DNA of 64,000 bases from Pegoplata infirma (GCA_963921195.1 OY992537.1:56630313-56694312), one strand, 5' to 3'; shown: positions 10,011 through 21,475, counted from the stretch's first letter. Numbers and translations are program-made. The notes: generated from the letters alone by a model not told the origin.

Positions 10011-10528
10011 ATAAAAAACATATAAAGAATTTTTCTAGCAAATATCAAATAATCAATTTATTGTAATTGCCTACTGATGACGTAGAAGTGGCTACAGAAA
10101 CCATGGTCTAGGGTAAATCCACATTTAATTTAATCTTTAGAAGACAGAATTTTCTTCTTCAATCGGAAAAACACAAACAAAATATACAAAAATTTTTGGC
10201 ATTTCACTAAAAAAAATATTTAATAAAGATTCTAATCAATATTACAAATATCTTTAGGTATGTAACATTTTTTGTGTTATTAAGTATATCAACGAATTTT
10301 TTGATCAAAGCTTTTTACATAATTTTGATATTTTCAATAGCACCAATTAATTTTTTAATCAAAACTTCATATAATTATGATTTCTTTTTTATCAAAACTT
10401 AACATAATTTTTGTGAGTCAATTAAAAATTTAATTAATACTACGAAAAATTGATAAAAAAAAATTATAAAAAAAATTTATAAAAAAAATTTATAAAAAAA
10501 AAATTATAACAAAAAAAATTTTGTAAAA
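10011..10528. other. AT-rich low-complexity intronic DNA
   Basis: It ends in an (AATTTATAAAA)-like run at 10440-10525. Nothing coding is seen. Confidence 0.35.
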
Positions 10529-11437
10529 AACAAGTAGAAAAGTTAAATTCGACTTGGCCGAATCTATGAATACCCCCCACAATGCCCATTTTAAGTGATA
10601 ACAAGTAGAAAAGTTAAATTCGACTTGGCCGAATCTATGAATACCCTCCACAATGCCCTTTTTAAGTGATAGTAAATTTTCTAACGTGAAAAAATAAAAT
10701 TTTTGGTAGGAAATATATTACTTTGTGTAAAAAATCTTTTTTTAGAAATTTTTGAAAAAAAAAAAAATAATTTACTAATTTTTTTTTTTGAGTGTACAAT
10801 TTTTTTTTGAGTGTACAATTTTTTTTGAGTGTAAAATTTTTTTTGAGTGTTTTTTTTTTTTTTTAGTGTAAAAATATTTTTGAGTGACAAAAATAAATGT
10901 AAAATTTTTTTGTGACTTACAAATGTTTTTAAAACATATTGAACATGTTGAAACCAATCTGAAATTTACGGTTTTGCTAATAACTTTTGAACCACTGAAC
11001 CGATTTGACTGAAATTTAAAACGAACCGGGCCAGAGGAACGGTAAACATATATGCCACACTTCAGCACCCTCAGAATTGCCGTTCGAAAGTTACCGTGTG
11101 TTTTATTTCGTAAATTCCAGAAAAACCCTTGCCGAAATTCACTCATTTGCTTATATTTTTTGAAATACTGGGCCGATTTCGCTGGATTGCAATACCAACC
11201 TGACCAGGTAAATGCTCAACATATATGCCGAACTTCAGGATCCTCCGTAGAGTCTTTCAAAAGTTAGCGTGTTTTCAACAGACACACAAACAGACGGACG
11301 GACATCGCTAGATCGTCTTAAAATCGATCGAGGATCATGAATACATATACTTTATGGGGTCCTAGACCAATATTTCGAGGTGTTACAAACGGAATGACAA
11401 ACTTATATATACCCTCTATCACTAGAGTGGAGGATAT
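10529..11437 (-). mobile_element. DINE-1-like element, unit 1 of a tandem dimer
   Basis: The minus-strand 5' end is at 11437 (ATATCCTCCACTCTAGTGAT) and the 3' hairpin TTCGGCCAAGTCGAA lies near 10550 and again near 10620. The terminal 70 bp ('ACAAGTAGAAAAGTTAAATT' onward) is duplicated in tandem, 10529-10598 and about 10599-10668. The GTCY tract at 11280-11300 is short. Confidence 0.85.
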
Positions 11438-12230
11438 AATAAATTTTCTAACGTGAAAAAAATAACAGTTTTGATTAGAAATATTTTATTTTGGTTAAAA
11501 AAAAATTTTTTTTAGTAATTTTTTAAAAAAAAAAAAATAATTTACTAATCTCTTTTGAGTGTAAAATTTTTTTCGAGTGTATTTTTTTTTTTTTTTGTTT
11601 TGGTATAAAAATATTTTTGAGTGACAAAAATACGTTGTAAAATATTTTTGTGACTTACCAATGTTTTTATAACAGGTTTAACGGGTTTTCAACACGTGAA
11701 TTTTAGGTGAAGCTAATCTGAAATTCACGGTTTTGCTAATAACTTTTGAACCACTGGACCGATTTGGCTGAAATTCAACACGAACGAGGCTGGAGGAACG
11801 CAAAATATATATGCAAAATATATAAGCTTCAGCATCCTCAGAATTGCTTTTCGAAAGTTATAGTTCTTTTTATCTCAAAAATTCACGAAATACCCTTGCC
11901 GAAATTCAGTCTTTTGCTCATAACTTTTGAACCACTAGACCGATTTTGCTGGATTGCAATACCAACCTGACCAGGTAAATTCCCAACATATATGCCAAGC
12001 TTCAGGAGCCTCCGTTAAGTCTTTCAAAAGTTAGCGTGTTTTCAACAGACAGACAGACGGACAGACGGACAGACGGACGGACGGACGGACGGACATGGCT
12101 AGATCGTCTTAAAATCGATCGAGGATCATGAATATATATACTTTATGGGGTCCTAGACCAATATTTCGAGGTGTTACAAACGGAATGACAAACTTATATA
12201 TACCCTCTATCACTAGAGTGGAGGGTATAA
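11438..12230 (-). mobile_element. DINE-1-like element, unit 2 of a tandem dimer
   Basis: Head-to-tail with the previous copy. It lacks the 3' hairpin and starts again at the internal TAAATTTTCTAACGTGAAAA. It carries a longer (GGAC)n/(AGAC)n tract at 12047-12095 and ends GAGTGGAGGGTATAA. Confidence 0.85.
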
Positions 12231-12640
12231 AAACTATGAAAAAAAAATTAGTTTAAAAAATATTAGAGAAAAAAAAGATTTATGAAAAAAAAAATTTATG
12301 AAAAAACACAATTTGAAAAAAATGATTTAAAAAAAATTATAAAAAAACTAGATAAAAAAAAAATAAATACAAAAAAAAATTTATGAAAAAAAAAATTATG
12401 AATTCTACCCCAATATAACAAATATCTTTAGTTATGTAACATTTATTATGTTTTTAATTGTATCAACACTTCGTATATTTTTATTTATTTATTTTTTTAT
12501 TTTTTGCGAAACTTGACATAATTTTTGTGAGTCAATTAGAAATTTAATCAATACTACAAATTCTTTAACTAATTGAAAATTTAATTATTTTTTTAAGTTT
12601 TGGTTATTTATTTCTGAAATTAATTTCTATATAAAATTTT
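12231..12640. repeat. A-rich degenerate repeat
   Basis: Runs of 'AAAAAAATTTATGAAAAAA' to about 12405, then AT-rich DNA with a phrase ('AATATCTTTAGTTATGTAAC') also seen at 10245. No gene. Confidence 0.5.
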
Positions 12641-14504
12641 TTTGCTGTTTGTTTTGCTTTTCATAATCATTTTCACTTGGGAAATTTAACATTTTCAGTT
12701 CGGTTTTTTTTGCACAGTATACTGTGCAAATTTCCTTCCTTCCTTGTCTTTGTGTGAGCCATGGTTTTTTAACATATTATAATAAAAGTAACCACAAATG
12801 CCCGGAGTCATAACAATAATGTTTTATAAAACACACATACACATACAGGCAACGCAGCATAACAAATAAAAAAAATATATAAAAAGGACTAAAGGCGTGA
12901 AATGGAAACTTATATTTTTTTTTACATTTTCATTGTGCAAGGAACATTTTTTTTTAATAAATTAAAAAAATTTTGTAGCCGGAAACTATAAAAATAAAGC
13001 GAAATTAAATGGAAATTTAAAACGTTGTCATGATGGTTAAACAAATGGACGGTTTTTTACTTTTGCAGATCCTAAAGAGATTTATATATTTTACAAATTC
13101 TTAATAAAAAAAATATTTTGATATAACACTGTGCCACAGGAATTCTTCAGGCGTTTGAATTATGTCAAAGAAACTATTAAAACTGTATATTTGGCGTTTC
13201 TTTTCTTAAAATGTATTAACCTATCAATGGTTTTAAGGGCAAATTTTAGTCCGTTTTAAAAAATTAAGTATGGAAAGACGGACATCATCAAATCGATCAA
13301 AAACTGTGCCACAGGAATTTCAAAGGCGTTTGAAAAAGGTCTAAGGAACAGTTATTAATGTATTTCTTGCGGTTCTTTTCTTCAAAAAACATGGTTGCAC
13401 TATAAACATTCAAAGAAGGGCATAATCAAAAACAGATTCTGAACTTATTGGATTACTTGATAGAAAAACGAAATTTGAAAAAAAACGAGAGTGTTAAATT
13501 CCGATGTGCCTAATCATTTATACTAGAGATGGGCACATGTGCAGATTAGAGCGTGATTCACGCGTGAGTGTGACTGAATTCAATTTTACTCACGTGATTG
13601 TGAGTGATGTAAAAATACTTTTTTGAACTTAAGAAATGCACTCATTTACAAAATTTACAGCTGTTTTGTATATAGCTAGAGTGTGTTAGAAATGGATCAA
13701 TAATATATAAACCTAATTGGGTCCACGACCAATACTTTGCTTTGGCGAATACACCCAAAACATTTGTGGATATGTATCATTAAAGAATTATTTCTTATTT
13801 ATTTTTTTTTTTGGGCAAAACTTTAACCACCCAATTCACGGGTTTATTTGGTCAAAAACGTAAAATTTTTACATCTCCGAAACTACTCATCCGATTTCAA
13901 AATTTTTTTCTCTAATATTAAGAACTCGCCCACATCTACGCCCACTTTTTGGTCAAAAACCATAAAATTTAAAAATCCCCGAAACTACTCATGGAATTTC
14001 AAAAATGTTTTCACCCATATTTAGAATGGTTCTTCAGGGTGAACAAGGGTAAATTTTATTGGCCCACTTTTGGTCAAAAGACGTAAAATTTATGAACTTC
14101 TAAAACAAAACATTCAGAAAAAATATTTTTTTTGGAAAATCTGATTTTATTTTTATTTTTAAATTCAAAATTGTATGGTTTTTAAATGAGATAACGACCC
14201 CAACATATTTTTATTTCATTATTAATAATGTTGTACAGAAAGGAATGAAACCTACATGAAACGATATCTAAAGGAACTAAAAACGAAATGGAATAGAACG
14301 GGAAACGAAATGGAATGTAATTTTTTAATAGGGAAATTACGATATAAGGGTTAGAAAATTTTCAAGATTTTTTTAGCGAAACGAAATGGGTCTCCTTTTT
14401 TTAAGTTCAAATTTTTTTTTAAAAATAAGGAAAGAAACGAATTTTTAATATTATGCCAGTTTGAACCAACAAATTTTATTTCAATTTAGTTTATAGACAT
14501 TTGA
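12641..14504. other. Intronic DNA with eroded DINE-1 fragment
   Basis: The 12641-13480 part is unique-looking. About 13490-13760 is a degraded DINE-1 (AGTGTTAAATTCCGATGTGC, then 'GGATCAATAATATATAAACC'). 13790-14110 has a loose threefold repeat around 'CCCACTTTTGGTCAAAA' and 'CCGAAACTACTCATCC'. No gene is recognised. Confidence 0.4.
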
Positions 14505-14990
14505 GGACCCGTTTGAGTCAAGGCCCCACTCGGCTCTGCCCCGAAAGGTTCAGACTCCGATGGGCTCACACTCAGTTGGGTTTCGTAAGACTCGTCGTAG
14601 TTTTTTATCCAAAAATGTTTGCCCGTTTCGCTCTACCTTGCTTAATTTTTGAGATATGTTAAATTTAGGGGACCACTGGGGTCTTGAGAATTGTAAAAAC
14701 TCAATAACCTTATAACTATTACTCGGAGAACTTTGGGTATCTCGTTCTACGTGTTAAAAGCTACAAAAATGCTTTTGAATTTGTTGTTGTGCTGGGAATA
14801 TTTACCGAGATATGAGCATTTAAAAAATTTCATTTAGAACATATTGGGGTCCACACATGTGAAGAATATGGGCGATACTATGAACTAAAATTTTTTCTTA
14901 ACAGTTAAACAAATTTCGCAACTTTCAGTAAAATTTAACTAAATTGTGGGAAAGTTTATAAACTATTTTTCCAAAGTTTAAGTCTTTTTT
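14505..14990. repeat. Inverted copy of the interior of the 2335-3237 element
   Basis: GCCCGTTTCGCTCTACCTTG near 14620 is nearly the complement of the segment near 2937-2955. CCACACATGTGAAGAA near 14850 is the complement of the segment near 2680. It is the same dispersed family in the opposite orientation, without recognisable ends. Confidence 0.65.
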
Positions 14991-15355
14991 TTTTTGAGTG
15001 CGGTAACGATGTTCTATACGAAAAAGTTTTCTAGAATCTAACAATTTTTATATACACACAAAAAAAAAAATCTTGTAAAATTACTAGAAAAAGTCTCGTT
15101 ATCCCATTTTACTAATATTTGACAGTTTTCCTTGTTTCTTAACCAAAAAAAATTCGATCGAAATGTATTTTTTTTTTTTTTGTAATTTTACAGTTTTTCT
15201 TGTAATTTAACAAATTTCCAAGATTTTTTACAAAAAAAAGTCTAGTAAATTTACGAGAATTCCTTGTAAGTTTTATTTCGCCAAAAAAGTTGTAAATTTA
15301 CAATTTTATTGGTAAAAATCTTCTAAAATTACAAAAAAGCTCGTAATTTTTACTA

Positions 15356-16169
15356 CACTCAAAAAATTATGTCATTAACTGTTTGTAGTTTATTTAAAAA
15401 GTTTACCGTTTAGTCGTTTTGAAAAGAAAAAACATTTGTTTGATGTTCAGTTTTTATTAATGACTACTTCAGTCCTTTGTTTCAAAAATATCACACTAAA
15501 AAATAAAGATTTTCATTGACATTCAATTTTTAAAGTCATTTATTTTTGTTCTGTAAGTTAAAACTACTGATTATTCTTTTGATTTTTAATGATTTGTGTA
15601 AGTAATTTTTTTTTTTAAATTGTTGGTATTTTTTAATGAAATATCATTAGTTTTTACCTACACAAGTCAGTTATTTTTTTGTAGAAAAAAAAATCAAAAA
15701 ATTATTTATAGAAATATAAAAACATGTTTGTATCAAGTGACTTTGGCACGATGGGTAGAGTGTCTGGCCAGAATGTAGTTGATTGCGGGATCGATTCCCC
15801 AAAAATTTTATTCAAAATTTAAAAAAAAATATTTCAATAAAAAATTGTAAAAAATAACCTACGAAATCATTAATTTTTATTGTTTTCGTAGGTTATTTTT
15901 TTGAAATTTGTTGGTAAAAAACAGAACTATCATTAATTTTTAATGTTTTCGTTGGTTATTTTTTTCGAATTTGTTGGTAAAAAAGAGTGAAAAAAACGTA
16001 ATTTTTTAATGTTTGATGTTATTTATTTTAGAAAATTTTGTCAACAGTAAAAAATAAATGTTGATGTTTGTTAAAACAAATGAATAATTACTGGAATAGT
16101 TTTCAATTGTTTATTCATTGGTTTTAAGTGTGTTTTTCATTTGTTTTTGCCTACAAAATATTTTGAATG
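15356..16169. mobile_element. MITE with a central tRNA-like module
   Basis: It is delimited by comparison with empty sites: TA|CACTCAAAAAATTA on the left, ATTTTGAATG|TA on the right, TA duplicated. The terminal repeats are imperfect (CACTCAAAAAATTA versus CATTCAAAATATTT). The interior is full of ATCATTAATTTTTA-type palindromes. A tRNA-like module lies at its midpoint (15741-15796). No ORF of note. Confidence 0.8.
15736..15800 (+). repeat. tRNA-like (Pol III A/B box) module in a MITE
   Basis: It has an A-box-like TGGCACGATGGGTAGAG at 15744-15760 and a B-box-like GGGATCGATTCCC with a short G/C stem at 15787-15799. It is more G/C-rich than everything around it. It resembles the D and T arms of a tRNA, but the anticodon arm is not convincing, so it is called tRNA-derived rather than a gene. 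Confidence 0.6.
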
Positions 16170-16369
16170 TAAGAATTCTCGTAAAATAGGAGTTAGCAAA
16201 AAATCTAGTAAACTCACAAAACCTCCTTTTAAGTTTTATCGCGTCAAAAAATTTTTAAATTTTAAATTTTATTATTATAAAATAACAAGGAAGTCTTGTC
16301 AAATAGGAGGTAGCAAAAAAAAAAGTTACAAACTTATCTTGTAATTTTAAATTTTTTTTTTTTTTAGTG

Positions 16370-17111
16370 TAGTCAAATCTGAATCAGCTCTGTGTGCTAT
16401 TTTTACAGCTTTATTTAAATGTAGTGATCTTTTGTAAAACTTCCAAAATGTTTATTAACAAATCAAATGCCTAAAATTTAATTAAACAAATGTCTTCAAC
16501 AAAATAAAATAAAAAAAAAGAACTCCTGGTGCCATAAAATGAGATTTTAATTCTGCCTTCTGGATATTTATTATTATGCTGTTTTTATGTATAAAGATTA
16601 ACATAACTAAATACACATAAAATACATACAACAAAATATATTCGGAAACATGCATATTTCAAAAGTTTTGGCAAATTAAATAAATTCATCAGCATAAGGT
16701 ACATAAAAACACAGACCTTATGACCCCAAACCCATAATTCATCACTCACACACTTACAATTCAACAAGAAAAAAAACAGGCTTATAAAGGAAAATGTTAA
16801 ACATTGAACATGACAGGAAATGTAGCATTACAACATATAAAATAGACAGGATTTTAGCCAGAGTTTTGTATATAAGAATAAAAATAGACAACCCACTTAG
16901 AATAGACATGGCAACAATTGCTGCGGGCAAACATTATTATTGTAATTATACAATTCATGTTGTTAGCAACACTTTTCATCTTCATTCACTCTGTGTTTTT
17001 CTTGTTTTTGTTTTTGTACTGGCTTGTCTACTCATCTCTCTAATGTCCTGTTAAGGACTAAAATACGCCCTCACACACACAAACACACACATACACACAC
17101 TCACTTTTATA
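16370..17111. other. Unique-looking intronic DNA
   Basis: Apparently free of transposons. It ends with a (CA)n-type microsatellite at 17070-17105. An 86-codon ORF at 16794-17054 has no recognisable motif and is not called. Confidence 0.4.
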
Positions 17112-17395
17112 CACTCACAAAAAAAAAGGTTTTTCGTAATTTTACAAGAATTTTATCAATAAAATTCTAAATTTACAAATTTTTTGGCGCAATAAGTTTT
17201 ACAAGGAAATCTCGTGAATTTACTAAAAATTTTTTTTAAAAAAACCTTGGAAATTTGTAAAATTACAAAAAAAATTGTAAAATTACAAAAAAAAAAAAAA
17301 ATTGATCGAACATTTTTTTTAAAAAAACAATGAAAACTCTCAAATAGGATTACGAGACTTTTTCTTGTAATTTGACAAGGTTTTTTTTTTGTGTG
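17112..17395. mobile_element. Short deletion derivative of the GTAAAATTAC MITE
   Basis: TA|CACTCACAAAAAAAAAGG ... TTTTTTTGTGTG|TA, with TA on both sides (17110-17111 and 17396-17397). At 284 bp it retains both ends and the paired blocks AATTTACTAAAAAT and TTGTAAAATTAC but lacks the middle of the family. Confidence 0.78.
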
Positions 17396-17925
17396 TAACA
17401 AGTCTTATTATACATAACAAAATTTTACTATTGTTTGTTCAAAATTCAAGTACAAGGTTAGGAAGGAAAGTAAAGGATGTTATTGCACTTGAGGCTGTAT
17501 GAATTGATGTTGTTGCTGCTGCTGCTGCTACCATTGTTCATTGTTATTGTGTTTGTTGTTACCACGTTTACTTACAACACAATTTAAATGGACATAATCA
17601 GTTTTGCTTGTGAAGGAGACATTAGCCTATGAATATCAGAGTTGGTAAAAGGACTACTGCAAAAGTGAGGTTGAGGTAACTAAGACAGACGCCAAAAGAC
17701 AAATGAAGAGATGTGTAATGTAAGACTAATGGTAATTGAAAAATAGCATCTCTCTAATAATAAAAGCATTGCTCAAGGATGTAAATCCTTAGAAAAACAT
17801 GTTGTTTAGCTAATGACTACAACAGACTTAAATAAGGATGTTGTTAAATAATTATAATAGAAATGCACTAATATATTTATATGAATTTTAAAATTTTAAA
17901 ATTAAGGAAATATGATAAAAAACAA
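17396..17925. other. Unique-looking intronic DNA with a CTG/CAG run
   Basis: (GCT)n at 17513-17529 would read as poly-Ser on the minus strand, but the frame is closed just upstream by TAA and no splice sites fit. It is therefore treated as non-coding. Nothing else is seen. Confidence 0.4.
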
Positions 17926-19809
17926 GTAAGAAAATATAAGTCGGTCAAGACCGACCAATTGATACCCCACACAAATGCTTTGCGGAAAATGGGTCTCAAG
18001 TCCAAAAATGGAGCGATTAGATCTATCTTTCGTTAGATCCCTTAATTAGTAAAGGAAACCCACACAAACAAAATTTGTGTGGGATTGACTTATTTTTGTT
18101 GCCAATAGATCGATGAAGGACTCAGACTTATACAAAAAGTAGATTTTTCGACTTTTTTCAAATATCGAAAAGTCGATTTTTCGAACTATAGATTTTTAAA
18201 AAAGTTGACTTTTCAACTTTTTTAAATTTTTTGACTTTTTCCATCTTGTAAGAAGTCGATTTTTTTTAAATAAAAGCGAGTTTTGGTGCTAGTCGACTTT
18301 CGATGTATAGAGCCCCATCACTGAGGTTTTTTCAATAGCCATAACAAGTAAGAAAAGTTGAAACATCGACCGATTGGATCTATCTTTTGTCATGTCTTTA
18401 ATAAGTGCAAAATACACTCACAAACCAAATTTGAGTGAAAAAGGCCAATAAACCGCTTTAACTGAATATCGTTCAAAATTTTCATATACACAGAAAATTT
18501 AATATTAATTAAGTATTTAATTTATATAATTAAATGTTTAATTAAATTTCTAGCTTTACTTATTTTTTTTTTTGTTTTCCGTGTGTGTGCGAGTGTGTGT
18601 TTTTCTCTTGCATTGTATTACATACAAAAAAAAAAAATACATAAATATAAAAAGTTTGTTGAAAGTTTTTTTTTATTTTTCACATAGGTTTTTGAATTCT
18701 CATTTTGTTTATAGTTTTATGTGTATGTATATGAAAGGTTTATAATCAACTTTATAAAATCATCTCACTGACTATGTCTTTACGGCATAAATAAATTTGG
18801 TAAAGTTTGAAGAAATATTTTTTTTTTTAAACTATTTTATTCAAAAAGAATGCTTTTAAATTTTTCTTTTTTAAATTTAATATTTTTAATTAATTTTTTT
18901 TAATTTATACAATTAAAATTTTAATTATTTTTTTTTTTTTAATTTTAATTATATTTTTTAATTTATAGTATTAAGTTTTTAATTAAATAAATATCCATTT
19001 ATTTTTAATTAACGACATACAAATATTTTTAATTTATTTTTATATATTATTATTAGGGCAAGTACTTTCATGAAAATGCATGTTTTTACTCGGCACTACA
19101 AGCATAGCATAAATTAAATATCCATCTGAATCAATAAATTTGCAATAAAATGGCATCGATTTGTAGTTGCATATTTTTGCATATTTTGGTATAAATGCAT
19201 ATTTTTGCATATTTTCATATAAATTGCACTTTTTTGATTTTTTATTAACATTTTTTCAAAAAATCATTTCAAAAACCTCAACATAAACCAAAACCGCGCC
19301 ACTATTTCTCGTAAAAAAAATATTATTTTCTTATAGACATGATATTCTGAGACATTTACTAAGAAATTTATTTCTGAAAATAATGTTTTTAGATTCTTAA
19401 AAAAAGTTTAAAATTTTCCTATTCGGAAGCATTTCATTAACAAAAAAAAAAAATCTTAGATTTTGAAAATTTTTAACAGGAAAAGAAAAAGCTTCTTCAT
19501 ATTGATGAAAAGTAACATCAATATGATGAAATGTTACATCATTTTTCGTCCAATGTAACTTGTCATCAATATGATGAAGCGGTGTCATCAATATGATGAA
19601 GCGGTGTCATCAATAACATTTTTTATTTGAAAAATAAGAAAAAAAAAATATTTTTTTTTTTTTTTGTTGTTGTTATTTGATTTTATTTAATTTATTTTTA
19701 TTCACTTACAATTGTTTGTTATTTTCTAATTTTTAAAAACTTACATCTTTTTTTCGTATTACAATTGTTTGTTATTTTCTAATTTTTAAAAACTTACATC
19801 TTTTTTTCG

Positions 19810-19880
19810 TATCCACCAAGATTAGAACGCCGGACCTCTTGTTTGTTGGGCTTAGCCTCTAGCCACTGACCTACAGCATG
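19810..19880 (-). repeat. tRNA-like module (minus strand)
   Basis: Read on the minus strand it has an A-box-like TAGGTCAGTGGCTAGAG (19857-19873) and a B-box-like GGCGTTCTAATC with one change from the TTCGAA core (19816-19831). No full tRNA fold is recognised. Confidence 0.5.
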
Positions 19881-20159
19881 ACAATACATAATACCAATAA
19901 AAAGCCGTTTTGTTTGTTGTGTGCTAATAATAACGCTTAAAGTTTTTGTGTAACTATGCTTTGCTAAAAGCAGTGAGAGGGAAAGAGAAGGATATTGTAC
20001 ACTCATAAAATGTTTGAGTCTTTACAAATTCCCATAAACAATCGTTAAAAAACATGTATATATACATATTATACATTGTATATAACGAAAAATGTTGAGT
20101 CTTCACATTTACATTTTAGAAAACGTTGTGTAACTAAGTAGTGGTGCGAGATTTTTATC

Positions 20160-20237
20160 TATAGTTGGCTGAACTAGCTAAGGCGTCGATAATAAACACT
20201 GCAACTTGGGGACCGTGGGTTCAAGTACCAGCCGGGG
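20160..20237 (+). repeat. tRNA-like module (plus strand)
   Basis: It has an A-box-like TTGGCTGAACTAGCTAAG (20165-20182) and a B-box-like GGGTTCAAGTACC (20218-20230), followed by GCCGGGGCGGGA. It is G/C-rich against an A/T background and mirrors the module at 19810-19880. Confidence 0.55.
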
Positions 20238-20544
20238 CGGGATTTTTTTTATTGTTTTTTTTTATTTTTTTATATTTTTTTAATATATTTATTTAATATT
20301 TTTATTTATTTTAATATTAATTTAATTATTTACAAAAAAACATTTGAAAGGCATATTGATGATACTTTTTGAAGACATGATGAAATGCATCATCACTTGT
20401 TTTTTCAATTTGGATGACATGTTTCATCATATTGAAGAAAACCCTCATCAAAATGATGAAATTTGTCATCAAAATTGATGACAGCAAGTGAGGAAACCGT
20501 ATCATCAATATGATGAAGCATTTTTCTTTGAGTGTACAACAACT

Positions 20545-20720
20545 TTTGCCATTCTTCTGGTCAGGTTGGTATTGAATTTTAGCGAAATTTGCACAGTAGT
20601 TATGAACGAAACCGTGAAAGTAAAATAAGTTTTATCCCGAATTCACGTGTTGTACAAAACGCCAAATATGTTTTGTAAGAGATTGATAGCCACAAAAATA
20701 TTTTAAAAATATTTTACCAA
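20545..20720 (+). mobile_element. DINE-1-like fragment
   Basis: 'TCTGGTCAGGTTGGTATTG' and 'GTTATGAACGAAACCGTGAA' match the interior of the 31693-32581 copy. No ends are present. Confidence 0.6.
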
Positions 20721-21475
20721 TTATTTTTGTGACTCAAGTAAATTTTTTATCTAATTTATATTAACAAAGCTCTTTTTTAGTTAAAGCATTTCATTTTTAA
20801 TACATATTTCTAAATTTTAAGTGCATATTTTTTTAATTTTAAGTGCATATTTTTGATTTTTAGAAGCATATTATAGGCACATATTTTTGATTTTTAGATG
20901 CATGAAAGTACTTGCCCTAATTATTATATATTAATTAATTAAATTATATATTATTATTAATTAATTTTTTTAATTTATAGTATTAAGTTTTTAATTAAAT
21001 AAATATCCATTTATTTTTAATTAACGACATACAAATATTTTTAATTTATTTGCGCATTTTAGTGATTGGTCCGGATTTAATTAATTTTTTAATTAAATCT
21101 ACGAATTTTTTAATTAAATATTTTTTTAATTTTTTTCTGTGTAGGGGCCAAAAATGGTCCGATTTTAATCAGATTTGACAATGTCATTAAAGTTTGCATT
21201 AAATAAACAAAAACAAAATTTTAAAGAAATATTTAATGTTTTCATGAAATTTGAAAGATTTATATGAATATCGGTAAGGTGGTTTGTGTGGGGGCTACAA
21301 GAAGAAGTTGCCCGATTCCTTTTAATTTCGGAATGGTTATTATTGAATACAAAACACTTTTACCTCGTGTTGGCCAAAATTAAAAAGGACCTTTGTATGG
21401 GGGCTAGGACTAAACATGGACCACTTTCAATAGGCTTCATCCTTGGGCCAAGTGAAGCTTAAGTTTTAATGTTAA

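Larger units (their letters stand above)
15055..16369. mobile_element. GTAAAATTAC-rich palindromic MITE, split by a second MITE
   Basis: The left end is TA|CACACAAAAAAAA and the right end TTTTTTAGTG|TA, with TA on both sides (15053-15054, 16370-16371). The two halves (15055-15355, 16170-16369) match the uninterrupted copy at 53404-53842 in reverse complement. The break falls between GTAATTTTTACTA and GAATTCTCG. Confidence 0.8.
19485..20537. mobile_element. ATATGATGAAG-repeat element with two tRNA-like modules
   Basis: Both flanks (19485-19615 and 20340-20537) consist of repeated CATCAATATGATGAAG words in inverted orientation. The right end runs into TTTTCTTTGAGTG|TA like the other CACTC-type MITEs. 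The left extremity is eroded. It includes a 53 bp tandem duplication (starting 19708 and 19761). Two tRNA-like modules sit symmetrically about the centre in opposite orientations. Confidence 0.6.
19054..20919. mobile_element. hAT-type nonautonomous element, 8 bp duplication
   Basis: Perfect 19 bp terminal inverted repeats, TAGGGCAAGTACTTTCATG (19054-19072) and its complement (20901-20919). They are flanked by an 8 bp duplication ATTATTAT (19046-19053 and 20920-20927). The repeat is low-complexity, but its length and the TAGGG start fit the hAT superfamily. The interior has repeated TGCATATTTTTG words near both ends and no transposase. Another MITE and a DINE-1 scrap are nested in it. Confidence 0.78.
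18489..21141. mobile_element. Element X (CACAGAAAA ends), TA target, host to an hAT-like element
   Basis: The left end is TA|CACAGAAAATTTAA and the right end TTTTTTCTGTG|TA, with TA duplicated inside the DINE-1 copy. The interior is dominated by TTAATTAAAT-type palindromic A/T words plus 'GTGTGTGCGAG' and 'ATCTCACTGACTATGTCTTT'. A second, partial copy of X lies at about 23200-24481. A segment of about 85 bp is present twice (18958-19041 and 20970-21053), flanking the inner insertion. Confidence 0.72.
17926..21475 (-). mobile_element. DINE-1-like element of a second family, split by element X
   Basis: The 3' terminus is at 17926-17960 (ACAAGTAAGAAAATATAAGT, hairpin TCGGTCAAGACCGA). The segment to 18488 and the segment 21142-21475 rejoin to match the intact copy at 28638-29405 (reverse complement). 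The join falls inside that copy's 'AATTTTCACATGGGACCT'. The DINE-1 5' end is missing beyond about 21475. Confidence 0.8.

Noticed and set aside
17461..17590. Possible Ser/Asn-rich exon on the minus strand
   Set aside because: A stop lies directly upstream in frame and there is no acceptor/donor pair; treated as a simple CAG/CTG repeat.
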